Below, piece by piece: positions 8,542-18,079 of a stretch of 64,000 nt of DNA. Below the pieces are notes generated by a model that was not told the DNA's origin, did not search any database, and saw only the letters and a program-made list of their open reading frames with translations. The stretch comes from Pedobacter petrophilus (lineage in GTDB: Bacteria > Bacteroidota > Bacteroidia > Sphingobacteriales > Sphingobacteriaceae), in the NCBI RefSeq assembly GCF_009674725.1, contig NZ_WKKH01000023.1, forward strand, positions 1-64,000. The letters run 5' to 3'. Every line of letters starts with the position of its first letter. Position 1 is the first letter of the stretch. A program made the translations under genes and the position numbers.

Positions 8542-10956
8542 ATGAATACCAATGTAATACAAATACATAAGAACGAATGTGTAAATGCCCAGGTGGAATC
8601 ATATCTGTCTTTTCGTCCCCTTGTGGAGTATTTGAAGCAAAGACTGAAGACAGAGAAATCTGTGAAGTCTGAATTTTATAGATTTTTACTGGAAAAGATT
8701 CAGAAAGATGAAGTGCTTTTAAGCAGCATAAGTGCGAAGGAATTAGTGAAATATAAAGATACTTTAGAATTAATTTTCACCATTCTTACGCCATTGATGG
8801 ATAACGAGGATGATTTTTTCTGGGCCCTGAGTACGCCGGTCCCAAATGAAATTTTCTTCAGTACGAATGCATTTTATAAGTTTTTTAAAGATCACGATCC
8901 TAAAAATAAAGTTTCTAAAGACACAGATCCGGTAGAGAAGAAACAACTTAAATTTGTTTATAACATCATTCTGGATCGCTTCTACAACTTTACTTCTGTG
9001 CTTAAAAATGAAATCATTTATGGTCACATTAATGAGGAAACGAAGCTAACGCAATATTATAATATTCAAACCAATACTAAATTTGTTGATATAAAGTATA
9101 AAAACTCGTTGCCAGAACTTAATTTCGAAGAGCTTGGGCAAGCATTTCAGAATGATAGCGAGTTAGAGTATTTATTCGATCGTATACCACTAAGTAATTT
9201 TGTATTCGAGGGATTTAGCATTATTTCGATCACTGACGTAACATTACAGCATTCGATTGATGGAATTCGTGATGCGTTGGTTAATCACAACTATCAAACT
9301 GAAGCTTATGACCATGTAATTCAGGCTTTGAAGAGTTTAAGTGGAAATGGTAGCCTTGAATTTGGCTTAATGCCATTTCTTACGGTAAATAATAAGCTGG
9401 TTTTTGATCACAAGGAATTTACGCAAAGTAAACTGATTAATTCAGCCAAAGCATCAGACCTGGAAGAAGAGGTGTTTTACTCTCTGGTTGATAAATATAA
9501 AGAGAATCCAAGAGCCATTTTTGTCACTGCCATTAATGAAGACCAGATTTTAAAAGATCCTTTCTTAAGGGTGCTGAAAGAGGCAGGCGTTTGTTCTTAT
9601 TCTGTATTGCCGGTTTATTACAATACGCAGTTGGCCGGAGTGCTGGAAGTTTATTCGGAACAGGAAATTGTAATTGATGATAAATTGCTATCTAGATTGC
9701 GTCCGGCGATGCCATTAATTGGTCAGCTTTTCCAATACAACATTGAAGATTTTGATGCCAAGATGGATGAGGTGTTGATGGATAAATTTACCGCTTTACA
9801 GCCTTCTGTACAATGGAAATTTAACGAAGCCGTATGGCGTTTCCTGCAAAAAAATAACGGTAAAAATAAAATTAGCGAAATAGAAACAGTTACGTTTAAG
9901 CACATGTATCCGCTATTTGGAGCCATTGATATTCGTAACTCTACCATCGAACGGAATAAGGCCTTAAAAGATGATTTAACCGTGCTGCTAAACAGTTTGA
10001 CGCAGGCACTTAAGGAAATTAAAAAAATAGTTTCACTGGAAATTACCGATAAAATATTATTCAATTGTAAAGACTGGACAAAAAGAATTGGTAACCTGTC
10101 TTCTTCAAATGAAGAAAACCAGCTGAATGAATTTTTAACGGTAGAAGTTTATCCTTTCCTCTCCATTATAAAAGCCAACTACCCGAAAACTGCAGAAATT
10201 GTTGACGAATATTTCCAGGTAATTGTTCCTGAAACAGGGGCCGCTTTTGCCAACCGCAGACAGCTGGAAATTTCTATGCAAATGATTAATACGGAAGTGA
10301 GTCAGTTTCTGGAGAAGTCGCAGACTAATCTCCAGGCATCTTATCCTTGTTACTTTGCTAAATTTAGAACTGATGGGGTAGAGTATGATATTTATATTGG
10401 CCAGGCCATTTCGCCGGAAAAACCATTTGATTTATTGTATCTCAAAAATATTCGCCTGTGGCAATTAACTTCTATGGTAGAAATTGCACGGTTATCCAAA
10501 GGATTAATTGGCGAAATGCCTCGTCCTTTGGAAACAACTCAGCTGATTTTTATTCACTCAAACGCCATCGATATCAGTTTCAGAAATGATGAAAGAAGGT
10601 TCGATGTGGAAGGTGCGTATAACATCCGTTACGAAGTTGTAAAAAAACGAATCGATAAAGTTCTGGTTAAGGGTACAAGCGAGCGACTAACACAGCCGCA
10701 TAAAGTAGCCATGGTTTATTTTAATCCGGATGAGGCAAAAGAATACCTGGAATATGTAAAATACATGCAGGTTCAGGGCTATTTCAATGATGATCTGGAA
10801 CAGCTTGAATTAGATGAGCTGCAAGGCGTTTCTGGGTTAAAGGCAATGCGTGTAGGGATAAAGTACATCGAGAATAAAAAGGAAACTGCGAAGAAACTGA
10901 AGCCTAAAGAACTCGAATCAATCGAAAAAGAAATCGCTTCAATGATGCAAAACTAA
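8542..10956 (+). CDS. Large cytoplasmic GAF-type protein of unknown function
   Basis: The protein has 804 residues, with no signal peptide and no membrane segments. The N-terminal 200 residues are helical and charged. The region around residues 230-400 (EGFSIISITDVTLQHSI and later VCSYSVLPVYYNTQLAGVLEVYSE) has the strand pattern of a GAF sensor domain, and LAGVLEVYSE is the most typical stretch. The C-terminal half is mixed helix/strand and shows no catalytic motif I recognise. It is preceded by its own -7 box and followed by a bidirectional terminator, so it is probably monocistronic. A sensing role is only inferred from the GAF-like segment. Confidence 0.7.
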   Translation: MNTNVIQIHKNECVNAQVESYLSFRPLVEYLKQRLKTEKSVKSEFYRFLLEKIQKDEVLLSSISAKELVKYKDTLELIFTILTPLMDNEDDFFWALSTPVPNEIFFSTNAFYKFFKDHDPKNKVSKDTDPVEKKQLKFVYNIILDRFYNFTSVLKNEIIYGHINEETKLTQYYNIQTNTKFVDIKYKNSLPELNFEELGQAFQNDSELEYLFDRIPLSNFVFEGFSIISITDVTLQHSIDGIRDALVNHNYQTEAYDHVIQALKSLSGNGSLEFGLMPFLTVNNKLVFDHKEFTQSKLINSAKASDLEEEVFYSLVDKYKENPRAIFVTAINEDQILKDPFLRVLKEAGVCSYSVLPVYYNTQLAGVLEVYSEQEIVIDDKLLSRLRPAMPLIGQLFQYNIEDFDAKMDEVLMDKFTALQPSVQWKFNEAVWRFLQKNNGKNKISEIETVTFKHMYPLFGAIDIRNSTIERNKALKDDLTVLLNSLTQALKEIKKIVSLEITDKILFNCKDWTKRIGNLSSSNEENQLNEFLTVEVYPFLSIIKANYPKTAEIVDEYFQVIVPETGAAFANRRQLEISMQMINTEVSQFLEKSQTNLQASYPCYFAKFRTDGVEYDIYIGQAISPEKPFDLLYLKNIRLWQLTSMVEIARLSKGLIGEMPRPLETTQLIFIHSNAIDISFRNDERRFDVEGAYNIRYEVVKKRIDKVLVKGTSERLTQPHKVAMVYFNPDEAKEYLEYVKYMQVQGYFNDDLEQLELDELQGVSGLKAMRVGIKYIENKKETAKKLKPKELESIEKEIASMMQN

Positions 10957-10966
10957 TTGCTTTTAA

Positions 10967-11000
10967 TAAACCTCATAGGTGCTCAAACCTGTGAGGTTTA
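10967..11000. terminator. Bidirectional terminator between convergent genes
   Basis: Two 14-base arms (10967-10980 and 10987-11000) pair with a single T-G wobble around a 6-base loop. The outer TAAA/TTTA ends give T-rich flanks on both strands. It sits between the converging 804-residue gene and the sulfatase-like gene and can serve both. Confidence 0.8.
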
Positions 11001-11008
11001 TCATTATC

Positions 11009-12973
11009 CTAAAGCCTTAACTTTCCTTCTTTAAATAAATCAAACGCTGTCTGGTAGTTTGCAATGCCTTCGTCTACTAACCGTTTTGGAAGGCTAAATG
11101 GTTTCTGCTCATTTTTAGTTTTGTTGTATAAATAGGTATCCACCTTCTTGTGCGGACTCAACAACAGCAAACTATCACCTTTAAGATAGGCAAGCTTTTG
11201 ATAAGTGCCTAAAAATACCCGTGGTTTATAAGTATCATCCAGTACATTTTGTCCGTAAAATTCACTGCTATAATTCCAACCTAATAAAGACCATAGTGTT
11301 GGGAACATATCAATTTGCGAAGTCATTTTAGAGATATTCATCTTTGGCTGATTTCTTAAATTTAAAATCATGCAGGGAATCTGATATTTAGAAATATCAA
11401 TTTCATTCTTTCCGGCACTGCTTGCGCAATGATCTGCCACAATAATTACAACGGTATTTGCATAATAAGGTTTAGCTTTCAGTTCATCTACAAACTTTCC
11501 GATGGCATAATCGGTATACCTCACCGCACCCGCTCTCGTTCCCGATGGAAGTTTGATCTTATTTGCCGGAAAGGTATAAGGCCGGTGATTGGAGGTGGTC
11601 ATTATAAAATCGTTAAATAGCTGATGCTGCTTATATTTTTCATCTGCATCCTTTAACGCAACGTTAAAAATATCTTCATCACAAATGCCCCATGCGTTTT
11701 CAAAAGTTACCTGCTGATCTGTAATTAAGGTTCTGCTTCCACTGTAAGTTTCATTAAGGAGTTTCCGCCCTCTGTCTACAATATTGTAACCATTCGTGCC
11801 GAAAAAGTGGTTCATGTTATCAAAATAACCATCGCCACCATAAAAGAAAGTATTGGTATAGCCTTTTGTTTTAAAAACATGGCCGGTTGTAAATAGATTT
11901 TCATTATTTGTGCGTCTCACAATGCTGCTACCAGGTGTAGGCGGAATAGATAAACTCAAGGCTTCCATTCCACGAACGGTTCTTGTGCCTGTTGCATACA
12001 TATCACTAAAAAAAATGCTATGGTTGGCAATAGAATCTAAGCGCGGCGTAAGTTGTTCGGTATTTCCGTAATGCGCCAGAAATTCTGCACTTAAACTTTC
12101 TACCGTAATCAGGATAACATTAGGCCGGTAGCTGGAATTTTTACCCTTTATATCGCGTAAAATTGTTGATCCGTTTCTAAAGGTTACGTCTTTCTGATTG
12201 AGTTGATTTCTAACAATCGCAAATGCTTTTTTTGTATCAATTAATTTATAAAACTCATGATAGTTTAGTTCATTATTTTTAAATGCAGCGAAAAAAGAGT
12301 AGATCCCGGCTTTACTCAGTTCATTGGCATACCGATTATTGCCATTCTCTGCACTGCTGTTTTTGATAAAGACAGAAAACGAAATTGCTGCAATTATTAA
12401 AGAGCAGGATATGATTAAGCGGTTTTTAGGAAGTGTTTCGCTTTCAAAGTTTAATTTGAATATTTTCAGCTGGAAAAAAATATAAGTTACCGCAAATGCG
12501 ATGAGTAAAATGCCAGAAATAAGATAAGGAAGGGGGTAAGATTCATTAATGTTATGAATTACCTCGTAAGTATAAATCAGGTAATCTACGGCAATGAAAT
12601 TAAATCGGCTTTCGAACTCCTGCCAGAAGGTGATTTCGGCAAAGAACGAAAATAGCGTGATGAGTACAAAGAGGAGGAAGGCTGCAATGGTCAAGCCCTG
12701 GTTCCATTTTTTCTGGTAGAGCCGGTTGGGAATTATGAGTAGATACAGCGCGTAAAATGAAGTGATGATCAAAGCTGTTCCAAGATCAAAAAAGAGGCCT
12801 GCCAAATAACATTTGATCACTTCAAAGATGCTGAAATCTGTATGTTGCGCCGAGGCAATAAAAAGAATGGTGCGAATAATGAAGGAAAAGAATATGAAAT
12901 AGGCAATGAATCCAAACAGGATGGAATACCTGCTCTTACGTATGTTGATCATTATATTGATTAGTTTACGCAA
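11009..12973 (-). CDS. LTA synthase/sulfatase-family membrane phosphotransferase
   Basis: The protein has 654 residues. The first 200 or so hold about five hydrophobic segments. The C-terminal domain is an alkaline-phosphatase-superfamily catalytic fold: NVILITVESLSAEF (first metal-binding Glu), TGTRTVRGMEALS (candidate nucleophile Thr), FYGGDGYFDNMNHFF, FNDFIMTTSNHRPYTFP and VIIVADHCASS (metal-binding Asp-His). The family transfers phosphoglycerol, phosphoethanolamine or similar groups to envelope glycans or lipids outside the inner membrane. Which donor or acceptor applies here cannot be told, and Gram-negative Bacteroidota do not make lipoteichoic acid. Inner membrane, catalytic domain periplasmic. 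Confidence 0.9.
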   Translation of the reverse strand: MRKLINIMINIRKSRYSILFGFIAYFIFFSFIIRTILFIASAQHTDFSIFEVIKCYLAGLFFDLGTALIITSFYALYLLIIPNRLYQKKWNQGLTIAAFLLFVLITLFSFFAEITFWQEFESRFNFIAVDYLIYTYEVIHNINESYPLPYLISGILLIAFAVTYIFFQLKIFKLNFESETLPKNRLIISCSLIIAAISFSVFIKNSSAENGNNRYANELSKAGIYSFFAAFKNNELNYHEFYKLIDTKKAFAIVRNQLNQKDVTFRNGSTILRDIKGKNSSYRPNVILITVESLSAEFLAHYGNTEQLTPRLDSIANHSIFFSDMYATGTRTVRGMEALSLSIPPTPGSSIVRRTNNENLFTTGHVFKTKGYTNTFFYGGDGYFDNMNHFFGTNGYNIVDRGRKLLNETYSGSRTLITDQQVTFENAWGICDEDIFNVALKDADEKYKQHQLFNDFIMTTSNHRPYTFPANKIKLPSGTRAGAVRYTDYAIGKFVDELKAKPYYANTVVIIVADHCASSAGKNEIDISKYQIPCMILNLRNQPKMNISKMTSQIDMFPTLWSLLGWNYSSEFYGQNVLDDTYKPRVFLGTYQKLAYLKGDSLLLLSPHKKVDTYLYNKTKNEQKPFSLPKRLVDEGIANYQTAFDLFKEGKLRL

Positions 12974-13016
12974 GATAGCTGTCGATTCTGAAGAAATACT
13001 GAAGTTTCAAAATCGG

Positions 13017-13055
13017 TTAAAAACATAAGGCCTTCTGATCATCAGAAAGCCTTAT
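13017..13055 (-). terminator. Terminator of the GIN-domain gene
   Basis: An imperfect stem, ATAAGGC...TTCTGAT paired with ATCAGAA...GCCTTAT at 13025-13054, is followed on the minus strand by a T run. It lies just downstream of the minus-strand GIN-domain gene. Confidence 0.7.
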
Positions 13056-13074
13056 TCATTTGTGTGTTTTGATG

Positions 13075-13677
13075 TTAATTATTTGATGCGATTTCTTTTT
13101 CTACCGCCTTGATTTCAACAGAACTCATATTTGTTTTTAAAGCTGCAAATTTATCCATGGTTAATTTTTGCTCTTTACCCATTACCAAAGTGTGGTTGTC
13201 AGTAGAGCCGCTTAATTTTAAGTCAGCCTGGTCTTCAATCACTGTGTATAAACCTTCTGTAGTTGTATTAATTTCTGCATGCGCATTTCCTTTTAAAAAG
13301 ATTTGAAGATATTGAGAATTTAATTTTCCTTCTGTTTTAACCACTGCATTTTCGTTTGCTTCAATTCTGTAAATATTGTCTACATAAACGATTATTTTAG
13401 CAGTTGTTCCGCTTGTAGAGGTTACGCGGAGCATATCGCCTTCCTGCATAATTTTAGCCGTCCCTTCATTATCATCTGTATAGGCCACGCCTGTTGCAGG
13501 TTTCTGAATTAAAGTAACTTCAACATTTCCGCCGATGGATATTTTTTTGAAGCCCTTAACTGCGGAGACAGCTAAGGGCCTAACTGTTGATGCAGAAACA
13601 TTCGTTGAGAATACAGTTGTAGATAAAACGATTGCTGTTAATGAAGTTGCGATTAGGGTTTTGATTGACGTTTTCAT
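13075..13677 (-). CDS. Secreted GIN-domain (DUF2807) protein
   Basis: The protein has 200 residues with a signal peptide (MKTSIKTLIATSLTAIVLST, cleavage near NVSA-S). The mature part is short repeating strands: FKKISIGGNVEVTLIQK, GDMLRVTSTSG, AKIIVYVDNIYRIEANENA, YLQIFLKGNAHAEINTTTEG, DQADLKLSG. This is the putative autotransporter-adhesin head GIN domain (DUF2807), a right-handed beta-helix-like fold common in Bacteroidota. The last helix is Lys-rich. Probably periplasmic or surface; function unknown. It is followed by its own terminator and is likely a single-gene unit. Confidence 0.8.
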   Translation of the reverse strand: MKTSIKTLIATSLTAIVLSTTVFSTNVSASTVRPLAVSAVKGFKKISIGGNVEVTLIQKPATGVAYTDDNEGTAKIMQEGDMLRVTSTSGTTAKIIVYVDNIYRIEANENAVVKTEGKLNSQYLQIFLKGNAHAEINTTTEGLYTVIEDQADLKLSGSTDNHTLVMGKEQKLTMDKFAALKTNMSSVEIKAVEKEIASNN

Positions 13678-13948
13678 AATTTCTTTTATTTAATAATTTA
13701 ATGTTAACTTACTGTTAATTAAATGTTTAAGTTCTTTTTGTTATTGTTTTGTAGATAAGACGTAGCTACTTCAAAAATGTTGCAGGCAGTTTTACATTTT
13801 TATACCACTTAATAGAAATTCTCGACCAACGGGCGTTAATTGAAGACGAAATCCTGAAACCTTTTTTAAACCCAATGTAAAATCTTTCCAATTCGCCTAT
13901 TGAATTATTCTTTTTCTTATCTTTAACCATAATATTCTCAATATTTAT

Positions 13949-14305
13949 ATGAAGAAAAAGGTTGTGCTTGTTCAGGATAACAAAGAAATTCTGGAAATAA
14001 TGGACCAGGTACTGGAAGAAGAAGGTTTTGATGTTACGGCATCGTTAACAACTGATCCGGTAGATAGAATAGATGAGATTGAACCGGATGTGGTAATTGT
14101 AGATGATCACATTAAAGGAGATAAGAAAGGATCAGAAATTATTAGAGAATTAAAATCTGATCCTGAAACCGAAGATGTATCTGCTGTATTAACTTCTACA
14201 TCTAATAAATTGCCTCAGCAAGCAGAAGAGTGCAAGGCAGATGACTATATCGAAAAGCCATTTGATATCGATCACATGATCGAAGTGGTAAAAAAGAATA
14301 CTTAA
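13949..14305 (+). CDS. Single-domain response regulator (CheY-like receiver)
   Basis: The protein has 118 residues: one receiver domain and no output domain. Q9-D10 replaces the usual acidic pair, D52 in VVIVDDHIKG is the likely phosphoacceptor, the S/T position is in SAVLTSTS, and YIEKPFD holds the conserved Lys. No histidine kinase is adjacent. The loop after the phosphoacceptor (KGDKKGSE) lacks the usual MP motif. It probably passes phosphate to, or docks on, a partner encoded elsewhere. The 271-base spacer upstream contains no gene. Confidence 0.85.
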   Translation: MKKKVVLVQDNKEILEIMDQVLEEEGFDVTASLTTDPVDRIDEIEPDVVIVDDHIKGDKKGSEIIRELKSDPETEDVSAVLTSTSNKLPQQAEECKADDYIEKPFDIDHMIEVVKKNT

Positions 14306-15610
14306 TTACCTGTTCAATGTTGGTTCATACGTATCTGTATTAACAACCGCTTTCAGTTCGTGCAAAATTTGATATAAACCGAAATTCGTACGGTTTACAT
14401 AAATAAAATGTTTAACACCCCTGGCTTGCTTAAATTCTGGCATTTTTGAAATCTTCTCACCATAGAGATATAGTTGTTCGAAAAATTCAGTCTTGCTAAA
14501 ATCAAAAACCTTGCTGATATAGGGTTTAGCGAAGAGACTAATCATTTCCTTATAGGCTTTATAATAAAATTCAACCTGATCATCGGTATCATCATTGTGA
14601 ATCATATCAAGCTTTCTGAAAGCATCAATGGTTTTCGCCCTATCGTTAATCACATCTGTAGAAATTAAAGAGAAAAACGGATAATAAAAATCGTTTGGTA
14701 ACTCTTTAATGCATCCAAAATCAATTACGCCTAAATCCTCGTTCGGTGTAATCATAAAATTTCCCGGATGTGGATCGGCGTGAACAGCTCTTAATTCATG
14801 TTGCTGGAAATTATAAAAATCCCACAGCGCCTGGCCTATCTTATTTCTTAATTCCTGAGTAGGGTTAGTTTTTAAAAATTCTTTTAAGTGTAACCCATCC
14901 AGCCAGTCCATGGTAATGATGCGCTTTCCGGATAATTCCGGATAGTATTTTGGGAAAACCACATGGTCGAGGTTTTTACAGTCTTCAGAAAACTGGATCG
15001 ATCTTCTAACTTCTAATTCGTAATCAGTTTCTTCCAGTAAACGTTCTTCAACCTCTTTAATATAAATGTTCAGTTCCCGTTCTGACATGCCCAGCAATCG
15101 AAAGGCAAAAGGCTTAACCAGTTTTAAATCTGATGAAATACTATCTCCTACACCTGGATATTGAATCTTTACGGCAAGCTTTTTACCATTTAGCGTAGCC
15201 TGATGTACCTGGCCGATTGACGCCGCATTACTGGATGACAAGTTAAATGTATCGTAAATTTGCTCTGGTGTTTTACCAAAATTCTTGGTAAAAGTACGTA
15301 CAATCAGTGGTCCGGAAAGGGGAGGTGCATTGTATTGCGATTGGGTAAACTTATCTACATAAGATTTTGGCAGGATATTTTTATCCATGCTTAACATCTG
15401 CGCAATTTTTAAAGCACTGCCTTTAAGTTCACTTAATGATTTATAAATATCTGTAGCATTATCCTCATTCAACTGTTCCCGATCCATGCCTGGATTGAAC
15501 AATTTCTTGGAATAGTGCTTTATATAATTGCCCCCGATTTGAAAACCTGTTTTAACAAATTTTGCAGAACGCTCTACTTTAGTGGTTGGAATACTCTGTT
15601 GTGTTTTCAT
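14306..15610 (-). CDS. ABC1/UbiB-family atypical kinase
   Basis: The protein has 434 residues with the ADCK/ABC1 signature in order: the N-terminal Lys/Ala/Gln segment LKGSALKIAQMLS (the family's KxGQ-type inhibitory region), nucleotide loop AASIGQVHQATLNG, LAVKIQYPGV with the ATP-binding Lys, HADPHPGNFM catalytic loop, and LGVIDFGC metal-binding Asp. Members support quinone or isoprenoid-lipid metabolism; Bacteroidota use menaquinone, so this is probably not a ubiquinone gene. It lies six bases downstream of a TetR gene in the same operon, and its stop abuts the receiver gene's stop on the other strand. Confidence 0.9.
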   Translation of the reverse strand: MKTQQSIPTTKVERSAKFVKTGFQIGGNYIKHYSKKLFNPGMDREQLNEDNATDIYKSLSELKGSALKIAQMLSMDKNILPKSYVDKFTQSQYNAPPLSGPLIVRTFTKNFGKTPEQIYDTFNLSSSNAASIGQVHQATLNGKKLAVKIQYPGVGDSISSDLKLVKPFAFRLLGMSERELNIYIKEVEERLLEETDYELEVRRSIQFSEDCKNLDHVVFPKYYPELSGKRIITMDWLDGLHLKEFLKTNPTQELRNKIGQALWDFYNFQQHELRAVHADPHPGNFMITPNEDLGVIDFGCIKELPNDFYYPFFSLISTDVINDRAKTIDAFRKLDMIHNDDTDDQVEFYYKAYKEMISLFAKPYISKVFDFSKTEFFEQLYLYGEKISKMPEFKQARGVKHFIYVNRTNFGLYQILHELKAVVNTDTYEPTLNR

Positions 15611-15616
15611 TAATGA

Positions 15617-16270
15617 TTAAAGCCCCATTTTTTCTTTAAACTTCCCGTTTCTCGATAAAAACTTCCCGTAATCTATCAGGTTATCAATTGGCGAATGCTG
15701 AAAAAGATCGAAGGTTACGTTAATTCCTTTTTCAATGGCTTCATCACTTTTTTCAAAGCCATCGCTATCATCATTAATCCAGAAGTTAACAATAAATGCA
15801 AATTGAATCCACAGCGCATCTTTATAGCGCTTGGTTAAAAACTTGCGTTCTGCCAGTTCGCCACGCTCCAGGCCATCATCAATAATTTCCTGCGCAAAAT
15901 TTTCGAAAATCGGTTTAACGCCTGAAAGTACATCCGGAGTGGAAAATTTGCCGCGGTAATTCTTCAAACTATAGATTACAAAACTGCGTTCATTCTTCAG
16001 GTTTTCTAAATAGCTGTAAAAGAAAGAAAGCATTTTCTCACGAGAAGTATATTGCAACCAAACTTCCTGTTCCTTTATTTTACTAATGGTTTCGAAAGTA
16101 AGCTCAAACCAAATCGCTTTCTCTATACTTTCGAAAGAAGAGTGGAACTGATAAAAATCTGCCTCGGTTATTTTTAGTTTTTTTACGAAACTATATACCG
16201 TTTTCGGTTTTTCATTATGGGTTAAAACATAGTCGATGTATGCTTGTCTAATTTGCTGAGCAGTTGCCAT
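15617..16270 (-). CDS. TetR-family transcriptional regulator
   Basis: The protein has 217 residues. The N-terminal 60 or so carry the helix-turn-helix (TVYSFVKKLKITEADFYQFHSS), with an unusual FYQFHSSFES in place of the typical LYYHFxSKE. The remainder is all-helical ligand-binding domain. The ABC1 kinase gene follows six bases downstream, so the regulator probably controls its own operon, sensing a lipid or quinone-like ligand (inference). Its upstream region is 217 bases and divergent from the HD hydrolase gene. Confidence 0.82.
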   Translation of the reverse strand: MATAQQIRQAYIDYVLTHNEKPKTVYSFVKKLKITEADFYQFHSSFESIEKAIWFELTFETISKIKEQEVWLQYTSREKMLSFFYSYLENLKNERSFVIYSLKNYRGKFSTPDVLSGVKPIFENFAQEIIDDGLERGELAERKFLTKRYKDALWIQFAFIVNFWINDDSDGFEKSDEAIEKGINVTFDLFQHSPIDNLIDYGKFLSRNGKFKEKMGL

Positions 16271-16487
16271 ATTCGTGTTTATTTACAATTATAACGTTTT
16301 AATGATTCCCTTGTTTTTGAACAGCCTGAATTGTCAATCATTAATTTGTAATAAATGCTTTCAAAATATTTGAAAGTTGGTTTTTGGCTAATTTATTTAG
16401 TTTATATCCTGTATATGTTGAAATCTATTTCATTCAATAAGCTAAAAATATTAGTATAATTGTGAACTTCTTTTAAATCTTTATTTT

Positions 16488-17342
16488 ATGATTCAGCTTG
16501 ACGATTTTTTATACGGTAAAATGGAATTTCCGGAAGTGTTTGCGGCGCTTCTGGAAACTGATGCCTTGAAACGTTTAGGCGGTGTTCACCAGAGTGGCGC
16601 AATTTTCTTAGTTAATCCAGATATTTGCCATTCGCGTTTAGAACACGCAATAGGTGTGGCAATGCTAATTAAGAAGCTGGGTGGCTCAGTTCTGGAACAG
16701 ATTGCAGGATTATTACATGATGTTTCGCATACAGCGTTCTCGCACGTGGGCGATTATGTATTTGATCATGTGGAGGAAGATTATCATGAGAAGGTTTTTG
16801 CAGAAATCATTTATAACTCACAAATTCCTGAGGTTTTAATAAAATATGGTTTCAGCGTAAATGACATCCTCTCTGGTACTTTCCATATTTTAGAGCAGCC
16901 AATGCCGTTACTTTGTGCAGATCGTTTGGATTATACCTTACGCGACGGGATTCATGGCGGGGTAATTTCGAGACAAAGGGCAAAACAATTTTTGAATGCT
17001 GTAGTGTTGAGCGATGGGAAAATCGCCGTTAATCAGGATCTTGAAGCCACCTGGATAAATGAGGCATTTGAAAAGTTAATTAACGAAGTGTTTAAACTTC
17101 CGCTTCATTTATATGCAAATGGAAAAATGGCCGAACTAATTAAACGCTTTTTAAGTAAAGGTTTGCTGATTGAAAGTGATATGTTTAAAACGGATACGTT
17201 GTTATTAAATAAAATAAGAATGAACTACGAGGGCTACGAAGCAATTAAATCAATTAAACAACTGCGTGGTTTTAATGAATACATCCGCCATGGCAAATTG
17301 CCTCAAATAAAAAACAGGACATTAAATGTTCTTGCTATTTAA
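16488..17342 (+). CDS. HD-superfamily phosphohydrolase
   Basis: The protein has 284 residues and is soluble. The N-terminal half has the HD catalytic set: CHSRLEHAIGVAMLI (first His), GLLHDVSHTAFSHVGDYV (His-Asp doublet plus accessory His) and CADRLDYTLRDG (distal Asp). The HDVSHTAFSH pattern resembles the dGTPase/YdhJ-like branch rather than the HD/PycTM protein of this window. Likely a cytosolic nucleotide phosphohydrolase; the substrate is not predictable. Probably its own unit, divergent from the TetR gene. Confidence 0.87.
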   Translation: MIQLDDFLYGKMEFPEVFAALLETDALKRLGGVHQSGAIFLVNPDICHSRLEHAIGVAMLIKKLGGSVLEQIAGLLHDVSHTAFSHVGDYVFDHVEEDYHEKVFAEIIYNSQIPEVLIKYGFSVNDILSGTFHILEQPMPLLCADRLDYTLRDGIHGGVISRQRAKQFLNAVVLSDGKIAVNQDLEATWINEAFEKLINEVFKLPLHLYANGKMAELIKRFLSKGLLIESDMFKTDTLLLNKIRMNYEGYEAIKSIKQLRGFNEYIRHGKLPQIKNRTLNVLAI

Positions 17343-17408
17343 GTTCAATTAAATCGCCTTAGAAAAACATTATCTTTCATTTTAACGTATATTGTTCAAA
17401 AATAACTT

Positions 17409-17549
17409 ATGTCGGCTATAGAGATCATTTTAATCGGAGTTGTAATTCTATTGATTTTTGGAGGCAAAAAACTTCCTGAACTTATGCGTGGAATAGGAAG
17501 AAGCGTTAAAGAATTTAAAGAAGCAAAAGACGAGCCCGTTAAGAAATAG
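17409..17549 (+). CDS. tatA: Sec-independent protein translocase TatA/TatE subunit (short)
   Basis: Direct translation gives 46 residues: [20 protein letters not shown], then [20 protein letters not shown] and a short charged tail. This is the TatA/E pattern of a single membrane helix, the FGGKKLPE hinge, and an amphipathic helix with GRSVKEFK. It forms the twin-arginine pore with TatC. It is shorter than most TatA proteins because the acidic tail is nearly absent. tatC is not in the window. The gene starts 66 bases after the HD hydrolase stop. Confidence 0.88.
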   Translation: MSAIEIILIGVVILLIFGGKKLPELMRGIGRSVKEFKEAKDEPVKK

Positions 17550-17606
17550 CCATTTCCGGTAAAACTTTCCTTTCTTAGTGGTGTTTTATTTTTAAAATAA
17601 ATCAAA

Positions 17607-17819
17607 ATGGAAAATCAGAAACCAGATCAGGAAAAATCTAAGTCAGCCTTTGTTGACCAGGCTCAGGATAATCCGGCAAAAGGATTAAACGATTGGAATG
17701 ATCGTTTGGATGAGAATTTAGAACCTAAAAAACATGGTGATACGGATGCAGATGAACGTGCAAAAGATTTTTCTGATCAGGTAGGTAGCGGCGATCAGTC
17801 TGATCAGGCTGATAGTTAG
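17607..17819 (+). CDS. Small hydrophilic protein of unknown function
   Basis: The protein has 70 residues, highly charged and rich in Asp, Gln, Lys and Ser (DQEKSKSAFVDQAQDNPAKG, NDWNDRLDENLEPKK). It has no hydrophobic core, signal or known motif and looks intrinsically disordered. It follows tatA by 57 bases on the same strand. The composition recalls small stress-type proteins, but I cannot assign a family. Confidence 0.55.
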   Translation: MENQKPDQEKSKSAFVDQAQDNPAKGLNDWNDRLDENLEPKKHGDTDADERAKDFSDQVGSGDQSDQADS

Positions 17820-18079
17820 ATTTATTTTTCTTAAACGGGTAAATTCTTATGGTTTTACCCATCATGTTGAAGCCCCTCTTTGCAGGATCTTAAAATCTGC
17901 TGTTTCAAGGAACTGAAAAATTAATTAATTTTTATTTTAAGTGGGTATTTAAATCTCTTTAACCATATTCTCGTAGGCAAGATTTGTTAAATTTTTCTTG
18001 TGCGTGTTGGATGCGTCTGATAATTAGTATATTGCATTTCAATACATCAGCAAATGCATAGCGGTTCTCAATTTATCGT

